Translations under genes and position numbers: made by a program
Shown here: piece by piece, positions 22,191 through 32,711 of the stretch
Numbering within the stretch: position 1 is the first letter of the stretch
How the letters are laid out: each line of letters starts with the position of its first letter
Notes under the pieces: generated by a model
Database searches by the model: none
Told to the model about the DNA's origin: nothing
Seen by the model: the letters and a program-made list of their open reading frames with translations, nothing else
Assembly (NCBI GenBank): GCA_025603075.1
Contig: MU626434.1
Location: 1 to 39,575, forward strand
Length of the DNA: 39,575 bases
Direction of reading: 5' to 3'
From: Neoconidiobolus thromboides FSU 785
Lineage: Eukaryota > Entomophthoromycota > Entomophthoromycetes > Entomophthorales > Neoconidiobolaceae

Positions 22191-25100
22191 TCAAAGTGAT
22201 TGATTTTGAACCAAGGATGTATAGAAACCATTAAGTGCCAGAAGCTCATCATGAGTACCCATTTCTACTTTTTTACCATTCTTCATAACAACGATTATAT
22301 CGGCATCTTGGATAGTGGATAAACGATGGGCAATAGTAATTGTAGTTCTACCTTCTGAAGCTTTATCCAAAGCATCTTGCACAACTTTTTCAGATTGGGA
22401 GTCCAAAGCAGAGGTAGCTTCATCTAACAATAGTAATCTTGGATTACGAATAAGTGCTCTAGCAATAGCTATTCTTTGTTTTTGACCACCTGAAAGTCTA
22501 CCACCACGTTCACCACATGAAGTATTGTAACCATCTGGGAGATCCATGATAAAATCATGTGCATTAGCCATTTTAGCTACATGGATAATTTCTTCTTTTG
22601 TAACATCTCTTTCTGCTCCATAAGCGATATTATCCATAACTGAAATATTGAAAAGTACAGGTTCTTGACCAACGGTAGATAATTGACTTCTTAAATAAGG
22701 TACATTCCATTCGCCGATATCTTGACCTTCGACTTCAAGCTTGCCAGAATTTAGGGTATAGAACATTTGGATAAGCCCAATGATAGTTGATTTTCCAGAC
22801 CCAGAAGATCCTACTAAAGCTACTTTTTTATCTCTAAGTACTTCTAAATCTAAGCCATTTAAGACTTTAGTATTGGGTCTGGATGGGTAAGCGAAATGAG
22901 CATTTTTACTTGAAATATTACCATATAGTTGCTTGCTTTTATTACCATAAGCATCTGATTGATTGATTTTGGGTGTACGGTCTAAAAGACTAAACACTTC
23001 ATTTGCTGCAACTTTAGATTTAACAAAGGAAGTTAATTCGCTAGAAGCATACCCAAAAGAATTTCCCATAAACATAATTGCAGTGATCACTTGAAACATA
23101 TTGTTATAGGTATATTCCTGATTAATTACCAAGGTGGTGCCATACCAAAATAGTAAAGCGTTGATGAAATGGGGGATGCCCATAGCAAATGAGTACCCTA
23201 TCGCCGATTTAAGATAGCCAATTCTGGAAATTCTGTGAGCTTTTTCAACTCTTTCTAAATAGTCCTCGAAGAAAAGATTCTCTCTGTTTAATGAGCTAAC
23301 AGTACGCTTATTAAGGATAGATTCCATAGCGAGTTGAGACACTTTTAAATATGCAAGCTTTGTTTTCTCATTGACATCAGATAAAGCGGAAACTTGAACA
23401 AGTTGTCCATAAACAGTGAGTGGGGCAGTGACTAATGCAACTAAAGTGAGTTTCCACCCACTAGAGAAGGCAATACTCAAACTAGCGATGGCGCAAGACA
23501 AAGCACTAAAAATCGGCCCTAAAAATTTGCCAACCAAACCTTGAACGTTTTCGGCCTCAGTTGATAGTTTACCAGTGATAATTCCAACCGAATTCTCGGG
23601 AGCATCATAAAAACCGACTTCTTGAGTTAGTAAAGAACGAAAACATTTTTTACGAATTTCGTAAGTAAGATACTCTCCTAATGTATTGAAACCAGCGTAT
23701 CTCATAAAACCAGCAATTAAGCAACCAATAGCCAATGTTAGAAACATAAGGGACCAGAAGTTGATATTATCCTGTCCTTTCTCTATTAACCCTGGAGTAG
23801 TCAAATCAAAGAACGATTGCGTTACATTAGTAAGAAAAATTGAATACATGGGGAATGCGACACCATCCAATAATGCTCCAATAGCACCGATAAGCCCAAA
23901 ATACCAATGTGATGATACCATTTTCAAGCATCTCATTAACGCCATTGAGACCTTTCCTTTGTTCCTTTTGCTCTCAATTAATTCCTTTGGAAGGGTCTTG
24001 ACTCGACTTGTCATCTTAAATAAGCCCTCATCTAATTCCTCAATTCCATCAATATCCAACACTACCTCCTCTTCACTTGTGTCTTTAATGATTATATCAT
24101 CACCTTTGGTTGCTTCTTCTTCCCCACTTTTTCTAATCTCTTGTTGTTTAACTAAGTTGGCATAAGCACCATTGAACTCAATCAACTCACTATGACTTCC
24201 TTCTTCAATAATAGTACCCTTATCGAAAACAATAATCTTATCTGCTTTCTTAATAGTAGATAGACGATGTGCAATCACAATAGTGGTTCTATCTTTAGCA
24301 GCATTATCTAATGCTTTCTGAACAATTCTTTCTGACTCAGTATCTAAAGCTGAGGTAGCTTCATCAAGTAATAATATAGTTGGATTCTTAATTATAGCTC
24401 TAGCAATAGCTATTCTTTGCTTCTGCCCACCACTTAATTGAGAGCCACGATCACCAACCATAGTATCATATTGTTGCGGTAATTTCATGATAAAATCATG
24501 AATATTAGCTAGTTTGCAAGCACTTACAACACGATCATATAATTGCTTAGCATCAGCTTTAAACTCATCATCATTCTTTAAGCCAAATAATATATTCTGT
24601 TTAATAGTAGTACCAAACAAACATGGTTCTTGACCTACTAGGCCAACGTGTTCTTTTAAGAATTTATTCGAGATTTTAGATATATCTATTCCATCTAACA
24701 AAACTCTTCCAGATGTTGGGGCATAGAACCTTTCTATCAATCCAATACAAGTACTTTTACCACTACCAGAATGACCAACTAAAGCAACCGTTTGTCCTTT
24801 TGATGCTTCAAAACTAATACCTTTAAGGATCTGAATATCCATTCTAGATGGGTAACTAAACTGTACGTTTTCAAATGTTATATTCCCCTTTACTGGTGAC
24901 ATTTTAGATTGATTTTTTATATGTTCCTCAGTCACTAAAAATGGATCAATGCTTGACTCCCTTTCAATGATTTCAAATAACTTAGTAGCAGCACCTTGTG
25001 CTGTAGCAACTGCACTAATATAAGGAGAAGCCATGCCCAATACCATGGAGCCAGTTAACACATTAAAGAATACTGTTAACACGTCGCCGGCCTCTTGTTC

Positions 25101-26033
25101 CCTGTCATGAATTAATTTGCCACCATACCACATAGCTAAAGCGTAGCTTGAAAACGTTATAAGCAAAAAGATGCCATTACCTAAGCCCGTAAAAAAGGCC
25201 TTACGAAAGCCACTTTTACGAGCTATCTGTAATTTATTTTCGTATCTAATTTGTTCCTTTTCCTGAGTGTTAAATGAGTAGATTGTTTTTATAGCTGACA
25301 ATACTTCTTCAGCTATCGATCCTGCTTCACCATATATCCCTTGTCCGCCTTTAGAAGAATCTGCTACCGTTTTGCCTATTAAAATACCAGCAAGTACTAG
25401 CAACGGTACTGAGCTTAACATTACTAAAGTTAATTTCCATCCTTTCATAAAGGCTATAACAAAAGCACCAATAAAACATGTAATATTTTGTATAAGCATC
25501 CCAATTTTATCAGATATACCATCTTGTACCATATTGATATCACCAGCTATGCGTGAAGCAATGTCGCCTGAGGAGATAGAATCAAACCAACCCATCTCTT
25601 GGCTTAAAACTGAATGATAGTATTTATTCCTGATCCTCACAGCTTGACTTTCACCAACCATTAACCAAAGTGACAACTGTAAGTAAGCAGCAATTGCTGT
25701 GACACTTCCAGCTACGACAAACATAATACATAAGAAGTTAATTTCGTCTTTCAATGTTGCATCAGCAAGATCTGGGCTGACGGGATAATTTTTTTGATAA
25801 TCCCCGAATAAGCCAATAAGTTGGGAAAATAATAGAAATAAGAAAGGTTGAGATAGACCATTGATAATAGCAGCTAATATAGCTAAACCGATTATTACTT
25901 TATCATTTTTTGTTGCAAATTTAAACAGTTTGAGCAATGGTACATTTGGAGTTTTCGCTTTTTTCTCTTCTAGTTCAATACTCTTTTCATTGACTCTATT
26001 TTTACTCTCCTTCTTTTTCTTAGCTTTAAACAT
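22191..26033 (-). CDS. Full-length ABCB/MDR-type ABC transporter
   Basis: Intronless, 1280 residues, organised TMD1-NBD1-TMD2-NBD2 like P-glycoprotein and Ste6. It is an ATP-driven exporter in the plasma or vacuolar membrane; substrates may be lipids, peptides or xenobiotics and cannot be read from sequence. NBD1: Walker A GHSGSGKST near residue 418, signature LSGGQKQRIAIARA, Walker B ILLLDEATSALD near 549, and H-loop IVIAHRLST. NBD2: GSSGSGKST near 1071, LSGGQKQRIAIARALIRNP, LLLLDEATSALD near 1198, and ITIAHRLST. Both sites have all catalytic residues, so both should hydrolyse ATP. The N-terminus is Lys-rich and cytosolic. An acidic linker (DIIIKDTSEEEVVLDIDGIE) joins the halves. Base composition is less AT-rich than its surroundings. 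It stands alone between two deserts, with a regulator relic about 1.2 kb beyond its 3' end. Confidence 0.95.
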   Translation of the reverse strand: MFKAKKKKESKNRVNEKSIELEEKKAKTPNVPLLKLFKFATKNDKVIIGLAILAAIINGLSQPFLFLLFSQLIGLFGDYQKNYPVSPDLADATLKDEINFLCIMFVVAGSVTAIAAYLQLSLWLMVGESQAVRIRNKYYHSVLSQEMGWFDSISSGDIASRIAGDINMVQDGISDKIGMLIQNITCFIGAFVIAFMKGWKLTLVMLSSVPLLVLAGILIGKTVADSSKGGQGIYGEAGSIAEEVLSAIKTIYSFNTQEKEQIRYENKLQIARKSGFRKAFFTGLGNGIFLLITFSSYALAMWYGGKLIHDREQEAGDVLTVFFNVLTGSMVLGMASPYISAVATAQGAATKLFEIIERESSIDPFLVTEEHIKNQSKMSPVKGNITFENVQFSYPSRMDIQILKGISFEASKGQTVALVGHSGSGKSTCIGLIERFYAPTSGRVLLDGIDISKISNKFLKEHVGLVGQEPCLFGTTIKQNILFGLKNDDEFKADAKQLYDRVVSACKLANIHDFIMKLPQQYDTMVGDRGSQLSGGQKQRIAIARAIIKNPTILLLDEATSALDTESERIVQKALDNAAKDRTTIVIAHRLSTIKKADKIIVFDKGTIIEEGSHSELIEFNGAYANLVKQQEIRKSGEEEATKGDDIIIKDTSEEEVVLDIDGIEELDEGLFKMTSRVKTLPKELIESKRNKGKVSMALMRCLKMVSSHWYFGLIGAIGALLDGVAFPMYSIFLTNVTQSFFDLTTPGLIEKGQDNINFWSLMFLTLAIGCLIAGFMRYAGFNTLGEYLTYEIRKKCFRSLLTQEVGFYDAPENSVGIITGKLSTEAENVQGLVGKFLGPIFSALSCAIASLSIAFSSGWKLTLVALVTAPLTVYGQLVQVSALSDVNEKTKLAYLKVSQLAMESILNKRTVSSLNRENLFFEDYLERVEKAHRISRIGYLKSAIGYSFAMGIPHFINALLFWYGTTLVINQEYTYNNMFQVITAIMFMGNSFGYASSELTSFVKSKVAANEVFSLLDRTPKINQSDAYGNKSKQLYGNISSKNAHFAYPSRPNTKVLNGLDLEVLRDKKVALVGSSGSGKSTIIGLIQMFYTLNSGKLEVEGQDIGEWNVPYLRSQLSTVGQEPVLFNISVMDNIAYGAERDVTKEEIIHVAKMANAHDFIMDLPDGYNTSCGERGGRLSGGQKQRIAIARALIRNPRLLLLDEATSALDSQSEKVVQDALDKASEGRTTITIAHRLSTIQDADIIVVMKNGKKVEMGTHDELLALNGFYTSLVQNQSL

Positions 26034-27411
26034 GTTTATTAATTAAATTTGATATTCTACAATAGAATTTTCACTTGTTTTTATATACACATTTCAGCCA
26101 CTGAATATAGGGAATATTTGACTATATTCGACCTCTTTGAAGTAAACAATTGTAATTCTAAATCCAAGTGCCTATATTCTAAACACCGAAAGTCATACCC
26201 CGAAGGCCAAATTTACCCAAATTTAACGGGCGACCCTTGCCTAAATTTTCTACAATTCTACTTTAAATTTTCTAGCCGATGAAAAGTTATTCCGGCAAAA
26301 GTTCTTTATTATTCTTTTAGCTAATTTTATGCATATGATAGCTGAAATTGAGCAATAAATAGATGAAAAAGTCTTCCTTATCCTTTGAAATCAACTGGTT
26401 ATTAATAAAATATTGAAAATGATATATAGTAGCCTCATATGGCCTTTTTGCCTTATTAAATTAGTACCGATAGTGTAATAAATGATTTCGGCTTCTACAG
26501 ATCATTATTTTGTTTAAAACCAAAACCCTTGGTTACTTTGGGAAAAACAATAAAATATCAATCAACAACACTTTAATATGCTCTTGAAATTAGTTAGTTT
26601 CAAGGCTTCTTTCTTATCAATTTTACCTTATAAGAAACATCTACCAAGTTCAAGATTATTTTTTCAGAGTTAAATATTAAAGTCTTAGTCAATTATGAGA
26701 GTTTCATATAAATTCGATTTATTTATAAAATCCCTAAAAATTTAAGTATACCATTTAATACTATTAAATATTAAGATCCAAATAGATGGATACACAGCAA
26801 AAACCAAAATAAATATGCTAAAGTAACATATTTTAAAAAAAGTAGGCTTTTTGTTAAATATCAGCAACACCTTTAATGCACAAATGCTAAGCTATTGTGC
26901 ATCTGTAATATTAATTATCAGTGTCTTAAATTATTCAAGAATTATGAATTTGTTTAAATCTCGGCTTTTGTTAAGTTTTCCCATAAGTTCCCATCTTTTT
27001 TAGCAAACCCACTATCTATCTAGAATAGCTTATATTTTAGATGATTGGACTCTTTTTTATGATTTCCTTGCAATTAATTAGCTGAAATTCATACAGTGTA
27101 TTGCAAATTGATTTCAGGTAGATAATTTAAACCACTATTTTCAATAATTTTACAAAAAGGCTATAAAAAAGTATGAAGTAAAAAGCAGGATGAATATTCA
27201 GAACTAGAACTCTTTAAAAAATTTGAAATTATTAGTCGGTTAGTTGCTGAGATACAAAATTCCTAAAAAAATTTAAGTTAGTACCAAAATATTACGTTTT
27301 TTTTAAAAGAATATAATTGTATAATTTTAAATTTTAATAAAAAATTATTTTAAAAAAATATTTTTATTCACAATTATTAATAATGATTATTTTCATATAT
27401 ATATAATAATA
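26034..27411. other. Upstream region of the ABC transporter and desert
   Basis: 26034-26300 is less AT-rich (ACCCCGAAGG, AACGGGCGACC, CTAGCCGATG) and is the likely promoter. I recognise no known operator in it. 26300-27411 is AT-rich with no supportable gene. Confidence 0.45.
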
Positions 27412-28202
27412 TGGGGATGTCCAAATTATTTATTTTAATTTGCTTATTTCAATTTTTGATAATAGATTATAATATTGATATTTTATTATAACTGTTTTTA
27501 AACGGGCTATACTGATTTTTGCTTATATTAAATTCAAAAATTTTACATTTAAAAAAATATACCGAAGTTATAGTCAACAACAATACTACTTGTTGGTCTT
27601 TATTTTTTGTTTCTTTTAAACCATTAGTTTTACATATTATTTTATTAAATTTTTTATTATTAATAAACTTTAATATTTTATTTTATTTTATTTTATTCCA
27701 AAATTCTGTAAACTCTGAATTATTATAAACAATTATTGAAACTAACGTAAATGAATTACAATGTTTATATTGTATGCTTTTTTTATTATAGTAAAATTTT
27801 AAAACTTTATTTTGAAGTTTAATTATAAAAGCTTATATTTTGCTTTTGTTTTAATGGAAAATAAAGTTAAATAAATATATGAGGATGTATTTTTGTGTTT
27901 AAGAATTTTATTAATAGCTTTTCCATTTTTTAAGCGCTATTTAAGCGGAAAATTTGCTAGTAAAATTCTTAAACGCAAAAATACATCCCCATTTATTAAA
28001 CATTTAATAAAAATTATATAAAACATATAATCAAAAAAAGCAATCATTTAAAAATAATAAGGCAATCAAAATAAATCTCAAGTTAAATAAAAAGGTTTGT
28101 TTTAACCTTTTCAAATTTAACCAATCACGTTAAAGACTTAACTAAAAGCTTAAATTTGGACTAATTTTTAACTAAATTCTGAAACCAGTTTGGACATCCC
28201 CA
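27412..28202. mobile_element. 791 bp element with TGGGGATGTCCAAA inverted termini
   Basis: The left end TGGGGATGTCCAAA (27412-27425) is matched by the inverted TTTGGACATCCCCA ending at 28202. TA flanks both ends, as expected for a TA target duplication. The termini extend the TGGGGATGT of the small MITE family, so this is a related larger element. The interior is very AT-rich without a convincing transposase. A MITE copy is nested at 27877-27994. Confidence 0.65.
27877..27994 (-). mobile_element. TGGGGATGT MITE, copy 9, fully palindromic variant
   Basis: Both halves carry the same arm (GATGTATTTTTG-GTTTAAGAATTTTA), inverted around TTTTTTAAGCGCTATTTAAG. In other copies the second arm is a different sequence (GATGTTTTTTTGACTTCAT). 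It is nested in the 791 bp element. Confidence 0.8.
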
Positions 28203-28310
28203 TACAATAATAAAAACAGTATGTTAGAGTAGTTTTCACAAAATAATACTAGCTTTTAATAGATTATCTAAAAGTATCAAATTTAGAAAGTGCTTTAATT
28301 TATTGCCTCT

Positions 28311-28405
28311 ATCTGGGGATGTTTTTATGGTTTCATTACTTTTTCCATTTTTTAAGCGGGAAAATTGTTAGTAAAACTCTCAAATAATAAAATACATTCC
28401 CATAT
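28311..28405 (-). mobile_element. TGGGGATGT MITE, copy 10, with internal deletion
   Basis: It runs from CTGGGGATGTTTTTATGG to ACATTCCCATAT. It lacks the roughly 10-12 bp CGCTATTTGAGT core, leaving TTTTTTAAGCGGGAAAATTG. Confidence 0.75.
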
Positions 28406-29274
28406 GTTATTTGATATTTATTTTTATTGCTTTTCCAGACTTCATAGTAATTGATTTAAGATTTTAATAGAGTTTGTTGGGTTTAGTGTAAAATATAAAA
28501 AAATAATAATCAAGTTTGATAATACTCAGTTTTAACTAAGTTGTTTCTTATTTATTGAAATGATGTTTGATGAAGATTGGAAACAAAGCCCATTATTGAT
28601 TGAAGGCTTCTTTCATTTCTATTTTTTTTAAGAATTTCTAAAATATTACAATGTTATAATTATTATAAAAGAGACTTAAGTCTTATTAATAGTAAAAATT
28701 AAATTTGACTTATAGTGATTACTTATGGAAGTAATACTAAAAAAACGATAATATAAAAGCTATAGATTGAGTTGGGATGTAATATTATAATGATGCTAAC
28801 GTAACTTTCATCTTTACAACCATTCTCACTGAAAATTCAAAAAGCTTAAAATTGTGTGTTTTCGATGACTTCCTTGTTTAATACTATAATGTGAAGATAT
28901 TATCAAAACTTTTATTGCAGTTTGTCTAAATTTTTTCTTGCTATAGCAGTGATGTAAAAAAAATACTGTACTATCTTTGGTAGTAGATGTAACATTTTAC
29001 ATTTATAGCTACTCAGAATCTTTTTAAGTGATCTTAATAATAATAATTAATTGATTAATTTATAAGAGTAAAAAGGGAGATGTTGGATTCTTGTTATACT
29101 TTAATCTATAAATAAATATAAAATTTATGGAATAACGCTCCGCCTTGGACAGCTTTAATATATTTTATATTATATTATTTTCATATATAAAATTTAATTA
29201 AGAATAAGTTTTATTTTCAAAATAAGCACATCGTATTAAGTAGAGAGATTAAAGAAGTAAAGAAATGAAAGTAA
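28406..29274. other. Gene-free stretch
   Basis: AT-rich. One 23-codon frame at 28561 (MMFDEDWKQSPLLIEGFFHF) is not supported by anything else. The 3' flank of the SH3-like gene lies at the right end. Confidence 0.5.
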
Positions 29275-29805
29275 TTAAGGGGTCATTCTTCTTGAAGAAT
29301 AAGCTTGATGAGGAGTAGCTATAACTGGAGATGGAATTACTTGAGGTGGTTCTAAAGTCTTCACTGAAGCTAAATTAACAAATACCAGATTTGGCGATAA
29401 TACTCCTAAAGTCCTTTGGGAATCCTTCTCAAGGTAGCCTACCAGTAAGCTACTTGTTTGGCCCAAAATACAAATTGAATCACCTGGACGAAAGTGCAAG
29501 TGTAAATTGTGGTGTGAATCAAGCATTGATTCGGTGTCTGCTCTAGAGCGTACTAAATCTTTACGCGAAGGGTATTGGGATTTTGCACTTACAGTGCACT
29601 GCACTGAGGTGGTAAAGGGGTTAATATTGCCTATAATATCCATAAGCAAAGGCTGATTCTTAATCTTATTTGGTGAGGGACGTATTGAATATCTTTTGGG
29701 ATTTTCTCTCATTGAAGGTGTTTCCTTCATAAGAGGTTTTTCAGATATAGAATCAGTATCTGACGTTGAACCAAATAAACAACTAAAACAGGAGAAGAAA
29801 CCCAT
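29275..29805 (-). CDS. SH3-like protein with N-terminal lipid-anchor motif
   Basis: 176 residues, single exon. The N-terminus MGFFSCFSCLFGS has Gly2 and Ser5 as in N-myristoylation sites, with Cys6 and Cys9 available for palmitoylation. This suggests tethering to the cytoplasmic face of a membrane. A Ser/Pro/Lys-rich linker (residues ~14-60) follows. Residues ~66-147 resemble a divergent SH3 fold: LHLHFRPGDSICIL matches the L-x-F-x-x-GD-x-I signature, and after it come LLVGYLEKD, LGVLSPNLVFVN. The conserved WW is replaced by Leu-Leu, so classical Pro-peptide binding is doubtful. The tail is Pro-rich (EPPQVIPSPVIATPHQAY). It stands alone between two deserts. Partner and function unknown. Codon use and composition are ordinary, supporting a real gene. 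Confidence 0.65.
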   Translation of the reverse strand: MGFFSCFSCLFGSTSDTDSISEKPLMKETPSMRENPKRYSIRPSPNKIKNQPLLMDIIGNINPFTTSVQCTVSAKSQYPSRKDLVRSRADTESMLDSHHNLHLHFRPGDSICILGQTSSLLVGYLEKDSQRTLGVLSPNLVFVNLASVKTLEPPQVIPSPVIATPHQAYSSRRMTP

Positions 29806-31692
29806 ATATGTGATTATTGAGTACTTGATAAGATAGAATTAATATTATGGACAGTCGATTATTGAATCAACCTTTGAAATGAATAGGATATTTGTATTAA
29901 CTTGATACAAAATTTTGAACAATATAACAAACCAGTTGATATAAATGATACTTATTTAAAATAAAGATTTGACTAGTAATGAAACAGAAAATACTTAAAT
30001 ACCAAAAGTATGCTCAAGTTGATATAAACTATAGTTATAACTTATAATTACTGAGGATCAATAGAACCGCTAACACTTAAAATATTATTGTATTATTTGT
30101 TCAACAAAAATGAAATAAGCTACAAGTCAACTTAGTACCCAATACCAATTTAACTAAAATTCCTAATTAAAAGAAAAAAGATGAAGAAATATTTTTGATT
30201 CCTCTTTTCTTATATAAGTTGGATAATTTAATTTATTGGAACCCAATTTATTAAGGCTTGATTCTGAATAACACCAACAAATTAAATATTGCTATTTGCG
30301 AAAATAAATGGCTTTTATTGGCATTTTTAATTGTTGTTTTTTAAGTCATCTATCTCTAATTTTAGATCTGCGAGTGAGATATAGTGTCAAACTTATAAAT
30401 AACCTTATATTTGATAACGATATTTAATTAGATGTTGAGTTAAAACTATTATCATATTAAAGTATAAACAATGCCATAGTGTGTTAATATCTAACATGAA
30501 TTACATTTAATAACATCATATTTCAAGTATGTTAATTTAAAAAATTGTTATTTAATTATCAATATTTTAGAAACATGGCTATTTGCTCATCATTCTCAAT
30601 AATCGAATACACAGGTACACTTTAATAATTGCTTTAAATATATTTATTAATCTATAGTAATATGTAATACATTTATTCTAATTAATACCCTTAAATTTTT
30701 TTATAGAAAGGTTACAAAACAAAGCAGAAAATGTTAAATAAGTTATAATTATTTTATTAATTAGCTTCGATATAAACGATAGACACCTAAGAAAAATAGA
30801 TTATTATTTGAACAGATTGAATGTTAAATTAAATATGATAACATCAGTGTTAAAAAGCCAAAAGTGTTTTAATCCACATAAAAGTTCAGGTGAAGAAATT
30901 CAAGTTGCATGTTGTTCATCATAATCAGCAAAATAAATTAAAGTTTGTACTTACGTTAGCATATAATATATAGTACAGATTTAGCTTCTAAAAAACAAAG
31001 AGTAAGTATTTGTGTTTAAATTAGATTGAAAATTAATTAAAACTATTTCAGAGAGAAGAACCGTAATTGTTGTTTATCAACATGAAAATTCAGTTGAAGA
31101 AATTCAACATTGTTTACAAAATTCATCACAGCTTTGAGTTTAAATGTTAGAAATAAAAAAGTACCTTATAAATAAAAAGAACTCTTTGTCCATCAAACAA
31201 CACTATTTATTGTTGGATATCATACTAAGATTAAAACAAACAACATTAGAGTTTTCTTAATAAATAAGACGTAAACTTGTGGCGCTTATGATTAAAACCT
31301 AAAGTGACAGCACATTGAATATAGTTGTTTAATGTACAAAGAATTGACTATCAAAATTTAAAACTTATTAATATTTATACTTTGGAATTTCATCTGCAGG
31401 GGTAAAAATTTTAATGAAAATTCTTTAACCAATCATATCCTCACATTTGTTTTTGAAATAAAGTTATTTAATTGGATATTCGAAATTTGAATTGTTCTTG
31501 CAATTTTAAAATTTAATAGCTTAATCTGATTTAAATTAAATATTCCAACTACAGTTATATTAATAGCTGGCATTACCAATATGAATAATCAAAAGTGATA
31601 ATTTATTAAAAAGTTGGTATCTTTTGTTTTGTTTTTAGACATAGGATACTTTTCAGCAACAGCAAAATACCGGCTAAATGCATAAATAAAAG
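29806..31692. other. Intergenic desert with a relic in its middle
   Basis: No intact gene is supported. A 39-codon frame at 30308-30427 starts MAFIGIFNCCFLSHLSL and is uncertain. The relic at 30575-31137 is listed separately. Confidence 0.5.
30575..31137 (+). pseudogene. Probable decayed small split gene with duplicated 3' exon
   Basis: Coding-like pieces lie in order: MAICSSFSIIEYT followed by a GT; ERLQNKAENVK after TTTTTATAG; and, after TTAATTAG, a 53-codon piece (FDINDRHLRKIDYYLNRLNV...KCFNPHKSSGEEIQVACCSS, stop at 30923). A second version of the last exon follows a canonical GTAAGT...TTTCAG intron (31002-31051) and reads TVIVVYQHENSVEEIQHCLQ then NSSQL with a stop. SSGEEIQ and NSVEEIQ align. 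No way of joining the pieces keeps one frame, so I call it a relic. Not identified. Confidence 0.35.
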
Positions 31693-31693
31693 C

Positions 31694-31794
31694 CTAAGGA
31701 TGTATTTTTAGTTTCAATAATTTATCCATTTTTAATAGCTATTGAGTGGAAAAATTGTTCGAAGAATCTTTATATAAAAAAGATGTATTCATCT
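31694..31794 (-). mobile_element. TGGGGATGT MITE, copy 11 (degenerate)
   Basis: TAAGGATGTATTTTTAG through to AGATGTATTCATCT, with the interior CATTTTTAATAGCTATTGAG. The ends are mutated. Confidence 0.65.
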
Positions 31795-31960
31795 AATTTA
31801 ATAATACTATTATTTATCAGATAAAGAAAGATCTAATATTGGCCATGAGTTTGTGTGTTAAGATTTTTATTTTATAGTTGAAATGTACTTTGATAAAACA
31901 AGTAAAAAATCATGGAAAAACAATAAAATAAAAGGGATTTAAACATCAACCATTAAATGT

Positions 31961-32644
31961 TTATAATAAAAAGTATAAACTAGAAATAAGTAATAAAAAT
32001 TGAGAGCTGACCAATGTGGTGGAAGAGCTACCCTTTGCGCCATCTTTACCAGAAGAGCCTTTGGTAGCTTCGTCCTTTGAAAGAAGTTTGAAAGAAGCTG
32101 GTGGGTATTTGGGGTCTTTAGGATCAGTCCAATTGAGCCATTGGTTATTTTCACATAATTGGGAAGCCTTGAAGTAAAAAGTATTATTTTTTTCTTTAGG
32201 TAAAGCAGAAAGAGATGGAAGCTTGAAAGAGAGAGGGAAATCAGCAAACATGTTATAAGGTATCTTTCCATCTGAATAAACAACAGCGATAGTTTGACCT
32301 TTTGGCTCACTATGACCATCTGCTTTATTGTCAGTTGGCTTTTGATCATCTTTTTTGGGTGCATCATCTCTTCTTTCAACCTTTTTCTCTTCGGCTTTTG
32401 GTTTTATTTTAATTTCAGCTTTCCAACCTGCCACTATACCTGCAGAGAATTCAGTCTTAAGATCAAGGACGTCTTGATCAAACTCAATGATTACTTTGAC
32501 AGTATCTGACTTATCACAACCATGAGGAATACGGATACTAGTACTGGCGTAAGTTCCTTCAACACCTTGATTTGGGCTAACAGTTACGTGGGAGTTCACC
32601 AAGAGTGGTAATGCAGCAATAGCTAAAGTACAAAGGAATTTCAT
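31961..32644 (-). CDS. Secreted GPI-anchored DUF1775 (YcnI-like) protein, copy 1
   Basis: 227 residues, single exon. A signal peptide (MKFLCTLAIAALPLLVNS) is predicted to be cut just before His19, giving a mature N-terminus HVTVSPNQGVEGTYAS. This matches the DUF1775/YcnI family, where bacterial members hold copper through the N-terminal His (a mono-histidine brace). IRIPHGCDKSDTVKVIIEFD and GWKAEIKIKP continue the domain. A Lys/Asp-rich insert (~residues 80-115) interrupts it, then FADFPLSFKLPSLSALP and ASQLCENNQWLNWTDPKDP complete it. Two Cys could form a disulfide. NNT and NWT are N-glycosylation sites. The end (GSSGKDGAKGSSS plus a hydrophobic tail) is a GPI-attachment signal. It is a tandem paralogue of the gene at 32991. 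A TATA box lies about 60 bp upstream. Confidence 0.85.
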   Translation of the reverse strand: MKFLCTLAIAALPLLVNSHVTVSPNQGVEGTYASTSIRIPHGCDKSDTVKVIIEFDQDVLDLKTEFSAGIVAGWKAEIKIKPKAEEKKVERRDDAPKKDDQKPTDNKADGHSEPKGQTIAVVYSDGKIPYNMFADFPLSFKLPSLSALPKEKNNTFYFKASQLCENNQWLNWTDPKDPKYPPASFKLLSKDEATKGSSGKDGAKGSSSTTLVSSQFLLLISSLYFLL

Positions 32645-32701
32645 TATTAAATGATTTAAATTAAATCCTAAAAGATAATAAATTACCTTCGGTTTCCTCT
32701 G

Positions 32702-32711
32702 TATTTATATA
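32702..32711 (-). promoter_or_regulatory. TATA box of DUF1775 copy 1
   Basis: Minus-strand TATATAAATA lies about 58-67 bp upstream of the ATG at 32644. Confidence 0.55.

Noticed and set aside
23686-24165. 159-codon frame antisense to the ABC transporter
   Set aside because: It is the complement of conserved transporter coding sequence, with no independent family features.
26049-26282. 77-codon frame upstream of the ABC transporter
   Set aside because: No recognised motif, and it lies in the likely promoter of the opposite-strand gene. Kept as a note only because the region is less AT-rich.
27519-27728. 69-codon frame inside the 791 bp element
   Set aside because: Almost only Leu, Phe, Ile and Asn; no transposase motif.
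31939-32379. Long frame overlapping DUF1775 copy 1 on the same strand
   Set aside because: Out of frame with the signal peptide, domain and GPI signal; a frame-shifted shadow. The same applies to 33044-33460 in copy 2.
32294-32509. 71-codon frame antisense to DUF1775 copy 1
   Set aside because: Shadow of the charged insert on the other strand.
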